DNA of 20,400 nucleotides from Minisyncoccota bacterium. Lineage in GTDB: Bacteria; Patescibacteriota; Minisyncoccia; Phycocordibacterales; UBA9973. Shown piece after piece: positions 13,255 through 20,354 of this stretch. How positions within the stretch are numbered: the first letter of the stretch is position 1; the number at the start of each line of letters is the position of its first letter. The notes under the pieces are model-generated. The model ran no database searches and was not told the DNA's origin. It saw nothing but the letters and a program-made list of their open reading frames with translations. The translations under genes and the position numbers were made by a program. The stretch lies in contig JAGOVD010000008.1 in NCBI GenBank assembly GCA_018060905.1, positions 1 through 20,400 on the forward strand, read 5' to 3'.

Positions 13255-13829
13255 GAACACTTTTTTCACTACTACTTATAGGAGCATCAATCACTATTTT
13301 TGTGGTGGTGATTCGACCCCGCTACCAAAACCTCACTGTCGCGCGCGCGGCAGTACTCGTTGCGCAAACCAATATTGAAACAGCAAAAAAGCTGGCTGAG
13401 TCACGCGATGCGCTCATTGCAACCTACAGCACTATCCCAAAAGCAGACCTCGATAATCTCCGTACACTCCTTCCTGATAGTGTCGACAACATCCGATTGA
13501 TTATTCAGATCAATTCACTGGCGACCAAAAACGGTCTCTCACTCTTGCGAAACGTTGAATACCAAACAGAAGACGTAGCCGCAAAAACAGGGAAAACGAT
13601 GCAGGATCCCGAAACAGCGAACCGCTCCTACGGGGAGTTCACCATTTCATTTCAAACGACTGGACAGTATGCGAACTTCCTCACCTTTATCGCCGATCTC
13701 GAAAGAAACCTTCGGTTAGTTGATGTGACCAATGTCGATTTTACAACTAATGAAAATCCGACCGTACAAAATCCCGCATCGAGCCTCAGTTACAAGGTCA
13801 CATTAAAAACCTATTGGCTTAAACAATAA
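13251..13829 (+). CDS. pilO: PilO-like inner-membrane alignment protein
   Basis: 192 residues. An N-terminal membrane helix (~4-22, LFSLLLIGASITIFVVVI) is followed by a helical segment (~28-75) rich in Ala/Leu with NIETAKKLAES. The C-terminal domain starts LRTLLPDSVDNIRLIIQINS and continues LATKNGLSL, FTISFQTTGQYANFLTFIADLERNLRLVDV and YKVTLKTYWL, the standard PilO layout. PilO dimerises with PilN to form the alignment complex around the pilus machine. It overlaps pilN by 4 nt and the next gene begins 2 nt after its stop, so pilN to pilB is one tight translational unit. Confidence 0.9.
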   Translation: MRTLFSLLLIGASITIFVVVIRPRYQNLTVARAAVLVAQTNIETAKKLAESRDALIATYSTIPKADLDNLRTLLPDSVDNIRLIIQINSLATKNGLSLLRNVEYQTEDVAAKTGKTMQDPETANRSYGEFTISFQTTGQYANFLTFIADLERNLRLVDVTNVDFTTNENPTVQNPASSLSYKVTLKTYWLKQ

Positions 13830-13831
13830 GT

Positions 13832-14500
13832 ATGAAAAAGAAATTAAAAACAATCCTCGTTCTTGTCGTTGTGGTAGTAGTGATCGGCATCGGAGCAAAC
13901 TACTTCTTGCAAAAAAGGGGTACCACTCCTACCGTCACCACGACTGGCCCACTGAGCTCGTCTTCTAAGGCTGCAGGTGTGACTACCTCCACTACTGGTA
14001 CGAGCACTGCGGTCACGAGCGAATTTTCCAATCTTCTCTCTACCATCAAGAGTATCTCGATCGACACGACGATATTTAGCGACCCATCCTATCGAAGTCT
14101 CCGAGATTATCCAGTCGCACTCGGTACAGAGATGGTGGGTAGACCGAACCCATTTGCTCCTGTTGGGTATGATGCCGTACCTGCAGGGACGGCGATGCCC
14201 ACACCTGTTTCAGTTGAGACCCTCCAGCCAGGTAAAGTGACCGCGACAACTGCCGAGCTCGGGGCACAGGCGATCACGGGGGGTACCACACAGACCACGA
14301 TTGTGTTTGAATACGGGACGAGTGATTTGTTTGGTAGTGCGACGGCGCCTCTCCTGCTCGGCAAAAACGGTACCGCGCTTTATACAGTCAGCGCACTGAC
14401 ACCACTGACGACGTATTATGTACGCGCCATACTCGCACAAGGATCGATAACGACGGTCGGTAATACGATGACGTTTACTACGATTGCAAAAAAACCATAA
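13832..14500 (+). CDS. PilP-position membrane protein with FN3-like domain
   Basis: 222 residues. The N-terminus is very basic (KKKLKT), followed by a membrane helix (~7-26). A Thr/Ser linker (~32-65) leads to a conserved-looking block, FSNLLSTIKSISIDTTIFSD, then SLRDYPVALG and GRPNPFAPVG. A fibronectin type III-like domain follows (~130-218, TATTAELGAQ, TIVFEYGTS, LTPLTTYYVRAIL). The slot between pilO and pilB is where pilP would be. Gram-negative PilP is a lipoprotein contacting the outer-membrane secretin, whereas this protein has no lipobox, and no pilQ gene is seen. The NPFAP motif and the IKSI block resemble Patescibacteria relatives I have seen. Its stop overlaps the pilB start (TAATG at 14498-14502). 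It may connect the alignment complex to the outer face of the envelope; that is inference. Confidence 0.75.
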   Translation: MKKKLKTILVLVVVVVVIGIGANYFLQKRGTTPTVTTTGPLSSSSKAAGVTTSTTGTSTAVTSEFSNLLSTIKSISIDTTIFSDPSYRSLRDYPVALGTEMVGRPNPFAPVGYDAVPAGTAMPTPVSVETLQPGKVTATTAELGAQAITGGTTQTTIVFEYGTSDLFGSATAPLLLGKNGTALYTVSALTPLTTYYVRAILAQGSITTVGNTMTFTTIAKKP

Positions 14501-16224
14501 TGTTTCTCGACTTTCTGCTTTCGCAAAACACGATAACCGAACTCCAATACAATCGAGTGATGGCAACACTCGAGAGTGATTTTGCTGGAGATCTCACCAA
14601 GGCCCTACTTGCGGTGGGTATCTCCGAGGATGCGATCACCATTGCAAAAGCTTCTTTTTATAAAATACCGTATCAAAAAGTAGCCGCAAAAAACGTTACC
14701 TACGAAGTGCTCAAATATGTCGAAGAAGATGCAGCACGGCACTACAAATTTGTCCCAATTGGGTTTGGGGACGGTGTGCTTTCGATTGGAGTGACTGAGC
14801 CAGAAAACATCGAAGGAATGAACGCACTCCAGTTTATCTCAGTGAAACTCGAGGTTCCCTTTAAAATCTTTCTCATTTCATACGGTGACTATGTTGCAAT
14901 ACTAGAAAATTACAAAGCACTTTCAAGCGAGGTCGACAATGCGGTCGGGGAACTCAACGATGAGCTCGAACAGGCCAATATCTCGGTCGGCAAAAATGCC
15001 ACGGTTGGTATCAAAGAAGGAGATGTCAAACAGGCAAAACTCGTTGAAGATGCGCCAATCATCAAGATTGTTGCTGTGATCATCAACCATGCAGTCGAAG
15101 GTGGTGCGTCTGATATACACATTGAAAACAATGGTGAGTCGGTCAAGGTCCGTTATCGTGTCGATGGCACACTTCATACGACACTTGTGTTGCCACTAAA
15201 CACGTTTGATGGGATTATCGCTCGTATCAAAATACTCGCACGACTTCGTCTCGACGAGAAACGCAAACCTCAAGATGGTTCATTCGTGACGATGATTGAG
15301 AAACGCAAGATTGAGTTTCGTGTGTCAACATTTCCGGCGTACTTTGGTGAAAAAGTAGTGATGCGAATCCTTGACTCCGATCATGGGGTCAAATCGATCG
15401 CAGATCTTGACATGACACTGGAACACCGCAAGATTGTTGAAGACATCTTGAAACGTCCGTACGGTCTCGTACTCATTTCAGGGCCGACTGGAAGTGGAAA
15501 GTCGACAACGCTTTATTCAATGCTCAACGCCGTTGACCGCGAAGGGTCGAACGTTGTTTCCCTCGAAGATCCGGTGGAGTATCAGATCCCTGGTGTTACG
15601 CAGTCACAGGTGATGCCTGAGATTGGGTATACATTTGCGACCGGACTTCGCTCTATCCTTCGTCAAGACCCTAACATCATCATGGTGGGAGAGATCCGCG
15701 ACAAAGAGACCGCAGAACTTGCGATTCAGGCAGCGCTGACGGGACACCTCGTCTTTTCAACGATTCACACCAATACAGCAATCGGTATCGTCCCGCGTCT
15801 TGTTGACATGGGGATTGATCCGTATCTGATTGCACCCACTCTTATTCTAGCGATGGCACAACGACTCGTTCGTCGCGTCCACCCGAGTGCGCGCCACGAA
15901 GTACCGCTCGATGAGATCACCCAGGAGTTTGTCGACAAGGAGTTTGGAGATCTCGATCCAAAATACAAAGATATCCTCAATATTCCCAAGACGATGTACG
16001 TGGCGAAGCCGTCATCAGAGGCGCCATCGATGACACGGGGACGTATTGCAGTATTTGAAATGTTTTCTGTCGACAAGGATATTCAGCAGGTTATTTTGAA
16101 AAACCCAGTTGACCAAGAGATCTACAAAGCCTGTCGCACAAAGGGGATGATCACACTGCGTGAAGACGCCCTCCTAAAGGCACTTCGTGGCGATGTCCTC
16201 ATCCAAGAAGTCTACGGACTCTAG
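14500..16224 (+). CDS. pilB: PilB, type IV pilus extension ATPase
   Basis: 574 residues. An N-terminal MshEN/GspE-N-like domain covers ~1-140. The core includes EGGASDIHIENNGESVKVRY and RVDGTLH, then Walker A GPTGSGKST (~328-336), the Asp box EDPVEY, Walker B region IIMVGEIRDKETAELAIQAA (~392-412) and the His box FSTIHTNTA. All catalytic elements are intact. PilB hydrolyses ATP on the cytoplasmic side to polymerise pilins. The tetracysteine zinc module normally near residues 460-520 is absent: after AQRLVRR comes VHPSARHEV, and before RGRIAVFEMF comes AKPSSEAPSM, without any CxxC. It overlaps the preceding gene by 1 nt. Confidence 0.96.
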   Translation: MFLDFLLSQNTITELQYNRVMATLESDFAGDLTKALLAVGISEDAITIAKASFYKIPYQKVAAKNVTYEVLKYVEEDAARHYKFVPIGFGDGVLSIGVTEPENIEGMNALQFISVKLEVPFKIFLISYGDYVAILENYKALSSEVDNAVGELNDELEQANISVGKNATVGIKEGDVKQAKLVEDAPIIKIVAVIINHAVEGGASDIHIENNGESVKVRYRVDGTLHTTLVLPLNTFDGIIARIKILARLRLDEKRKPQDGSFVTMIEKRKIEFRVSTFPAYFGEKVVMRILDSDHGVKSIADLDMTLEHRKIVEDILKRPYGLVLISGPTGSGKSTTLYSMLNAVDREGSNVVSLEDPVEYQIPGVTQSQVMPEIGYTFATGLRSILRQDPNIIMVGEIRDKETAELAIQAALTGHLVFSTIHTNTAIGIVPRLVDMGIDPYLIAPTLILAMAQRLVRRVHPSARHEVPLDEITQEFVDKEFGDLDPKYKDILNIPKTMYVAKPSSEAPSMTRGRIAVFEMFSVDKDIQQVILKNPVDQEIYKACRTKGMITLREDALLKALRGDVLIQEVYGL

Positions 16225-16256
16225 GGTGCCTATAGACGAAACGTGAAGAAGCAGAG

Positions 16257-16262
16257 TATACT
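16257..16262 (+). promoter_or_regulatory. Candidate -10 for the response regulator-pilT segment
   Basis: TATACT 7 nt upstream of the ATG at 16270. No convincing -35 and no TGn. It would allow independent, leaderless transcription of the regulator and the retraction motor. Confidence 0.5.
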
Positions 16263-16269
16263 AGAACGT

Positions 16270-16677
16270 ATGGATGCAACTACCCCCACACAAAAACAAA
16301 AGAGTATTTTGATTGTTGATGACGATACGTTCTTGCTCGACATGTATGCAATGCGATTTAGTCAGGCACAGTTCAACGTCACTACTGCGATGAGCGCCCA
16401 AGAGACACTGACCAAGCTTCGCGAAGGACTTGTACCAGACATCATGCTGCTCGATGTCGTTATGCCGAGTGTTGACGGGTTTGAATTGCTTGAAACAATC
16501 AATACTGAAGGACTCGCTCCGAAAACCGTCAAGATATACCTTTCAAACCTCGGACAAGATCAGGATATCGAACGAGGCAAAGCGCTCGGTGCAGCAAGCT
16601 ACATCGTCAAGGCAAACAGTACACCGAGTGAAGTGGTCGCGCATGTACTTGAGGTAATGCAACAACATGGAGTATAA
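16270..16677 (+). CDS. CheY-like single-domain response regulator
   Basis: 135 residues from ATG 16270; a GTG at 16243 is in frame, but the -10 box lies between them. It is a complete receiver domain: acidic pocket DDD (17-19), phosphoacceptor Asp62 in IMLLDVVMPSVDG, Ser92 in place of the usual Thr in KIYLSNLG, and Lys114 in SYIVKAN. No DNA-binding or enzymatic output domain is attached, so it should act by binding a partner. PilG/PilH-type CheY proteins control extension and retraction motors in other bacteria. Placement between pilB and pilT, overlapping pilT by 11 nt, suggests the same. No histidine kinase gene is in the window. Confidence 0.93.
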   Translation: MDATTPTQKQKSILIVDDDTFLLDMYAMRFSQAQFNVTTAMSAQETLTKLREGLVPDIMLLDVVMPSVDGFELLETINTEGLAPKTVKIYLSNLGQDQDIERGKALGAASYIVKANSTPSEVVAHVLEVMQQHGV

Positions 16678-17725
16678 AAAAACCTTTGAAGAATTGATTG
16701 ATACGTTGATCCGCGAAGAAGGGTCGGACCTGCATCTTGCAACAGGTAGATTTCCTGCAGTGCGAGTCAACGGCGAACTTATCTTTCTTATGAATCGTCC
16801 AGCACTTACCGCCGAAGACATGACTGGTATCGCACAGGCGATCCTCTCACCAGCGCACTACGAGCATTTTGTGACGGCGCAAGAGCTCGATTTCTCATAT
16901 GAGTACCAAGGCAGTATCCGACTCCGTGGCAACATCTATGTACAGCAAGGCAAATACGCAATAGTGCTTCGACTCATTCCGCATGTCAAAACACTCGAGG
17001 AGCTCAACCTCCCGCCCATCCTCGCTGATTTTGCGCGACGCAAACAGGGATTTTTCCTCGTCGTGGGTCCAGTAGGTCAAGGAAAGAGTGCGACCCTCTC
17101 TGCGATGGTCGGACTGATCAACGAAGAACGTGCAGCCCATATCCTTACGATTGAAGATCCGGTCGAGTATGTCTACGAACAAAAAAAAGCAATCATCGAT
17201 CAGCGCGAAGTCGGTATCGACACGGGCGATTTTCAAAACGCACTCCACAGTGCATTTCGTGAAGACGTGAACGTCATGCTCATCGGTGAGATGCGGAGCA
17301 CTGAAACGATTGCAACTGCAGTGACCGCTGCCGAGACGGGCCACCTCGTCCTCTCGACGCTCCATACGAACAACGCGTCACAGACAGTCGATCGTATCAT
17401 TGATTCGTTTCCCGCAGCACAACAAGACCAGATTCGTGTGCAGCTCGCGTCATCTCTCATTGGTATCTTTTCACAGCGACTTATACCGCGTATTGCAGGG
17501 GGACGCGTCCCTGCCTATGAACTCCTCATCAACAACAATGCGGTTGCAAACCTCATCCGGGAAAAACGCACGCATGAGCTCGACATGGTCATCGAGACCG
17601 GGTTTGAGCAGGGGATGATCGATATGAACCGATCGCTCATCGATCTGGTCCGACAAGGAGAAATCACGATCGAGAACGCATATGCATATTCGGTCAATCC
17701 CAAAAATCTGGAGCGCTTACTATAA
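16667..17725 (+). CDS. pilT: PilT, type IV pilus retraction ATPase
   Basis: 352 residues, the standard PilT length. The N-terminal PAS-like region starts FEELIDTLIREEGSDLHLAT. Walker A reads GPVGQGKSA (~134-142), where GPTGSGKST is usual. The Asp box is TIEDPVEYVYEQKKAIIDQR. Walker B is VNVMLIGEMRSTETIATAVT, with Ser where most PilT have Asp after R. The His box is LSTLHTNNA and is followed by IDSFPAAQQDQIRVQLAS, a PilT hallmark. The C-terminal region GRVPAYELLINNNAVANLIR corresponds to the AIRAGK end. PilT depolymerises the pilus; key Gly-Lys and Glu residues are retained, so it should be active. It overlaps the regulator gene by 11 nt. Confidence 0.95.
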   Translation: MEYKKTFEELIDTLIREEGSDLHLATGRFPAVRVNGELIFLMNRPALTAEDMTGIAQAILSPAHYEHFVTAQELDFSYEYQGSIRLRGNIYVQQGKYAIVLRLIPHVKTLEELNLPPILADFARRKQGFFLVVGPVGQGKSATLSAMVGLINEERAAHILTIEDPVEYVYEQKKAIIDQREVGIDTGDFQNALHSAFREDVNVMLIGEMRSTETIATAVTAAETGHLVLSTLHTNNASQTVDRIIDSFPAAQQDQIRVQLASSLIGIFSQRLIPRIAGGRVPAYELLINNNAVANLIREKRTHELDMVIETGFEQGMIDMNRSLIDLVRQGEITIENAYAYSVNPKNLERLL

Positions 17726-17726
17726 T
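17721..17726 (+). promoter_or_regulatory. Candidate consensus -10 before pilC
   Basis: TATAAT overlaps the pilT stop codon and lies 11 nt before the pilC ATG. AGAGAGAG follows and could instead be a purine-rich ribosome site. No -35 is evident, so this may be coincidental. Confidence 0.35.
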
Positions 17727-17737
17727 AGAGAGAGCAT

Positions 17738-18946
17738 ATGAATTTTACATACCAAGCAATCACAAATACAGGAGAGAAGCGCGACGGCATGATCGAGGCG
17801 GTCAACAAAGACCTCGCAATGGCAGGGCTCCAGCGACGCGGGCTCATCGTCACCTCAATCAAAGATGAAAAAGAATCAAAAAAATGGTTTGAAATCTCTG
17901 TCTACGAAAAGGTGCCGATGAAGCAAGTCGTCATCCTCTCTCGACAGATCTCGACACTATTTGAGGCGCAGGTATCAGCCCTCAAAGCGTTCAGTCTCCT
18001 TGCAGAGAACAGTCAGAACAAACTGCTCAGTACCAAGCTCTCACAGATCGTCACTGATTTGCAGGGCGGGTCTTCGATCGCCAACGCGCTTGCGAAACAT
18101 CCGGATGTTTTTTCTGATTTCTATGTCAACATGGTCAAAGCAGGTGAGGAGAGTGGTAAGCTCACTCAGGTATTTTCCTACATGGCAGACTACCTCGATC
18201 GACAGTACGCACTGACATCCAAGACCAAGCATGCGCTCGTCTACCCGACCTTTGTCATCGGCATATTTATCGCCGTCATGGTGCTCATGTTTACCGTAGT
18301 TGTGCCCAAACTCTCTGCCATCATCACCGAGAGTGGTCAGGAGGTGCCGTTCTATACCAAGATAGTCATGGCGATTAGTAGTTTCCTCGTGCAGTACGGT
18401 ATCTTCCTTCTCATTGGAGTCGTCGTTTTCTTTGCATACATCATCAGACTTTCTCGCACCAAACGCGGCAAGCAACTCCTCGATGAAGCTCGTCTCGGTA
18501 TCCCTGTAGTCGGCAACCTCTATCAAAAGCTCTACCTCGCTCGCATCGCAGATAACATGGATACGATGCTGTCTTCAGGGATACCGATCATTCGATCGAT
18601 TGAGATTACGGCGCGTGTCGTGGGCAACAAACGGTATGAGGCGGTCATGCTTGACGCTATGGAGTCAGTCAAAAGCGGTAAGGCGCTCTCTGCAGCACTT
18701 GCGATGCACCCGACCGAGATCCCCAAAATCATGACACAGATCATCCTCGTTGGAGAAGAAACAGGTTCGATGGGCTCTATTTTGAAGATGCTTGCCAAGT
18801 TTTACAACCGAGAAGTCGATGAAGCGGTCGATACCCTCGTCGGACTCATCGAGCCGTTCATGATTATCTCGCTCGGTATTGGAGTTGGACTGCTCCTTGT
18901 CTCTATCTTGGTGCCTATCTACAACATCGCTGGCGGCATCAGCTAA
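17738..18946 (+). CDS. pilC: PilC, type IV pilus inner-membrane platform protein
   Basis: 402 residues, typical. An N-terminal cytoplasmic segment (FTYQAITNTGEKRDGMIEA ... GLIVTSIKDE) is followed by two T2SF/GspF domains. The first includes LSRQISTLFEAQVSALKAFS and PDVFSDFYVNMVKAGEESGK. The second includes LYLARIADNMDTMLSSGIPI and HPTEIPKIMTQIILVGEETG. Three membrane helices lie at about 168-190, 210-235 and 370-398. PilC sits at the centre of the motor ring and transmits PilB/PilT rotation to pilins. It begins 12 nt after the pilT stop. Confidence 0.96.
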   Translation: MNFTYQAITNTGEKRDGMIEAVNKDLAMAGLQRRGLIVTSIKDEKESKKWFEISVYEKVPMKQVVILSRQISTLFEAQVSALKAFSLLAENSQNKLLSTKLSQIVTDLQGGSSIANALAKHPDVFSDFYVNMVKAGEESGKLTQVFSYMADYLDRQYALTSKTKHALVYPTFVIGIFIAVMVLMFTVVVPKLSAIITESGQEVPFYTKIVMAISSFLVQYGIFLLIGVVVFFAYIIRLSRTKRGKQLLDEARLGIPVVGNLYQKLYLARIADNMDTMLSSGIPIIRSIEITARVVGNKRYEAVMLDAMESVKSGKALSAALAMHPTEIPKIMTQIILVGEETGSMGSILKMLAKFYNREVDEAVDTLVGLIEPFMIISLGIGVGLLLVSILVPIYNIAGGIS

Positions 18947-18971
18947 TCCCTCCTCGAAAGCGGAAATCCGG

Positions 18972-19002
18972 TTGCAGGGTTCGATGTCCCGTATGCTATA
19001 CT
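18972..19002 (+). promoter_or_regulatory. Extended -10 promoter of pilA
   Basis: TGC then TATACT (18997-19002), with TTGCAG (18972-18977) 19 bp upstream. Initiation near 19009 gives a ~60-nt AT-rich leader without a recognisable Shine-Dalgarno site. This is unlike most other promoters here, which give no leader. Confidence 0.6.
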
Positions 19003-19009
19003 TGTATAC

Positions 19010-19041
19010 ATTACAAAGGGATTTGTAATAATCGATTATTA
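19010..19041 (+). promoter_or_regulatory. Two alternative hairpins at the 5' end of the pilA leader
   Basis: ATTACAAA-GGGA-TTTGTAAT (19010-19029) is a perfect 8-bp stem starting almost at the predicted transcription start. TAATAATCGATTATTA (19026-19041) is a perfect 16-bp palindrome that overlaps its 3' arm by 4 nt. The palindrome could be an operator, and the hairpin an mRNA-stabilising 5' structure. Confidence 0.5.
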
Positions 19042-19069
19042 AAATCTAAACATTTAAAAATTAATTAGT

Positions 19070-19474
19070 ATGAAAAAGAAATTACAAAGTGGTTTCACCC
19101 TCATCGAATTGTTGGTGGTAATCGCAATTATTGGAATCCTCGCTTCGGTCGTCCTCGCATCATTGAACACAGCTCGAAGTAAAGGTGCTGATGCAGCAGT
19201 AAAGGCAAACCTTGCAAACATGCGCGCACAGGCTGAAATTGTTTACGATAATGATGCTGACTACAATAATGTTTGTACAAATGATCAGGTTATCGCTGCA
19301 GTTGCCGCTGCTACAGCTGCGGGAAACAATGGAGGTATTTGCGCAGATGATGTCGGCTCGTGGTCTGCATGGGCAGGTCTCAAGGGTACTAGTTCAGATG
19401 CATGGTGTGTAGATAGTAATGGTGCATCAAAACAGATTACAAAGCCTACTGCCGCAATCGTAACGTGTCCGTAA
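19070..19474 (+). CDS. pilA: Type IV major pilin-like protein
   Basis: 134 residues. The prepilin leader MKKKLQSG is cleaved before FTLIELLVVIAIIGILASVV, with Glu at mature position 5. A helix extends to ~residue 60. The globular domain has four Cys (NNVC, GGIC, AWCVDSNG, IVTC), allowing two disulfides. The block WCVDSNG matches WCIDGEG in the minus-strand pseudopilin. Short length, an isolated promoter with a structured leader, and a strong terminator right after it suggest a highly expressed monocistronic major subunit. It is processed by the peptidase encoded next. Classification as major rather than minor pilin is inference. Confidence 0.92.
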   Translation: MKKKLQSGFTLIELLVVIAIIGILASVVLASLNTARSKGADAAVKANLANMRAQAEIVYDNDADYNNVCTNDQVIAAVAAATAAGNNGGICADDVGSWSAWAGLKGTSSDAWCVDSNGASKQITKPTAAIVTCP

Positions 19475-19502
19475 TCGTATCCTAAACATTTTTAATATGT
19501 TT

Positions 19503-19530
19503 CAAAAACACCCCTATTGGGGTGTTTTTG
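19503..19530 (+). terminator. Rho-independent terminator after pilA
   Basis: AAAAACACCCC-TATT-GGGGTGTTTTT folds into an 11-bp stem with a 4-nt loop, ending in a T-rich run (TTTTTGTTTT). It lies 29 nt after the pilA stop and is the only textbook intrinsic terminator in the window. Confidence 0.9.
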
Positions 19531-19550
19531 TTTTGTGTGATTGGTATGCG

Positions 19551-19559
19551 TGGTACACT
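19551..19559 (+). promoter_or_regulatory. Extended -10 promoter of pilD
   Basis: TGG then TACACT (19554-19559), 6 nt before the ATG at 19566. It is placed directly after the pilA terminator, so pilD is transcribed separately and probably leaderless. Confidence 0.6.
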
Positions 19560-19565
19560 ATAGGC

Positions 19566-20354
19566 ATGATATTTTTGCCGGTCATTATTTTTGTGCTGGG
19601 CTTGCTCATCGGTAGTTTTTTGAATGTTGTTATCCTACGGATCAATACAGGACGCAGTGTGGTCAGCGGACGGAGCGCCTGTGCACGATGTAGTCGTGCG
19701 CTCGCATGGTATGAGCTCATCCCTGTGTTCTCCTTTCTCGGACTTCGGGGCAAATGTCGTACGTGTCGACAGCCGATATCGTTCCAGTATGCCCTCGTGG
19801 AGCTACTGACAGCGATCGTCTTCGTCATCGCGTATACGAAAATCGTCGTTCTCGGCGGATTTACGACGACTGCATGGATCACGTATGTGTTCACCCTTAT
19901 CATTGCGAGTATATTGATGGTCATCACGGTCTATGATATCCGTCACAAGATTATCCCAGACATGGCGGTCTATAGTGTCATCCTTCTCGCCCTCGTGTCT
20001 ATACTGTACCGCACGATCACGCTACCGTATTTTCATCTCGGGAGTGCATTGTTTGAGGGCGTACTTGTCGCACTTCCATTCTTTATGTTGTGGTATTTCT
20101 CCAAAGGACGTCTCATGGGATTTGGTGACGTGAAGCTCATGCTCGGTATCGGCTGGCTCGTCGGATTGACTGCAGGGTTTACGGTACTTGTTCTCTCGTT
20201 TTGGATCGGTGGTATCGTCGGATTGTTCTTGCTCGCACTGACACGCACCTATGGTATGAAGAGTCAAATACCTTTTGGTCCATTTATTGTACTCGCGCTC
20301 TTTATTGTCGGATTGTGGGATGTTACACTACGTACATTGTTTCCATTATGGTAA
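19566..20354 (+). CDS. pilD: PilD, prepilin peptidase / N-methyltransferase
   Basis: 262 residues from ATG 19566; an in-frame ATG at 19497 is rejected because that frame would translate the terminator and promoter. The first helix is IFLPVIIFVLGLLIGSFLNV. The cytoplasmic methyltransferase-type domain has the four-Cys motif (Cys39, Cys42, Cys64, Cys67), with RINTGRSVVSGRS before it and PISFQYALVELLTA after it. Both aspartyl-protease residues are present: Asp124 in TVYDIRHKIIPD and Asp188 in MGFGDVKLMLGIGWL. About seven to eight membrane helices. It cleaves leader peptides after Gly and methylates the new N-terminus. Its substrates should include the three prepilins visible in this window. Confidence 0.96.
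   Translation: MIFLPVIIFVLGLLIGSFLNVVILRINTGRSVVSGRSACARCSRALAWYELIPVFSFLGLRGKCRTCRQPISFQYALVELLTAIVFVIAYTKIVVLGGFTTTAWITYVFTLIIASILMVITVYDIRHKIIPDMAVYSVILLALVSILYRTITLPYFHLGSALFEGVLVALPFFMLWYFSKGRLMGFGDVKLMLGIGWLVGLTAGFTVLVLSFWIGGIVGLFLLALTRTYGMKSQIPFGPFIVLALFIVGLWDVTLRTLFPLW

Noticed and set aside
18960..18971. Hairpin after pilC (CGGA-AA-TCCG)
   Set aside because: A 4-bp stem with a 2-nt loop and no T-run is too weak to call a terminator.
19497..19565. Upstream start for pilD
   Set aside because: It would translate through the pilA terminator hairpin and the pilD promoter; the 23 extra residues have no PilD character.
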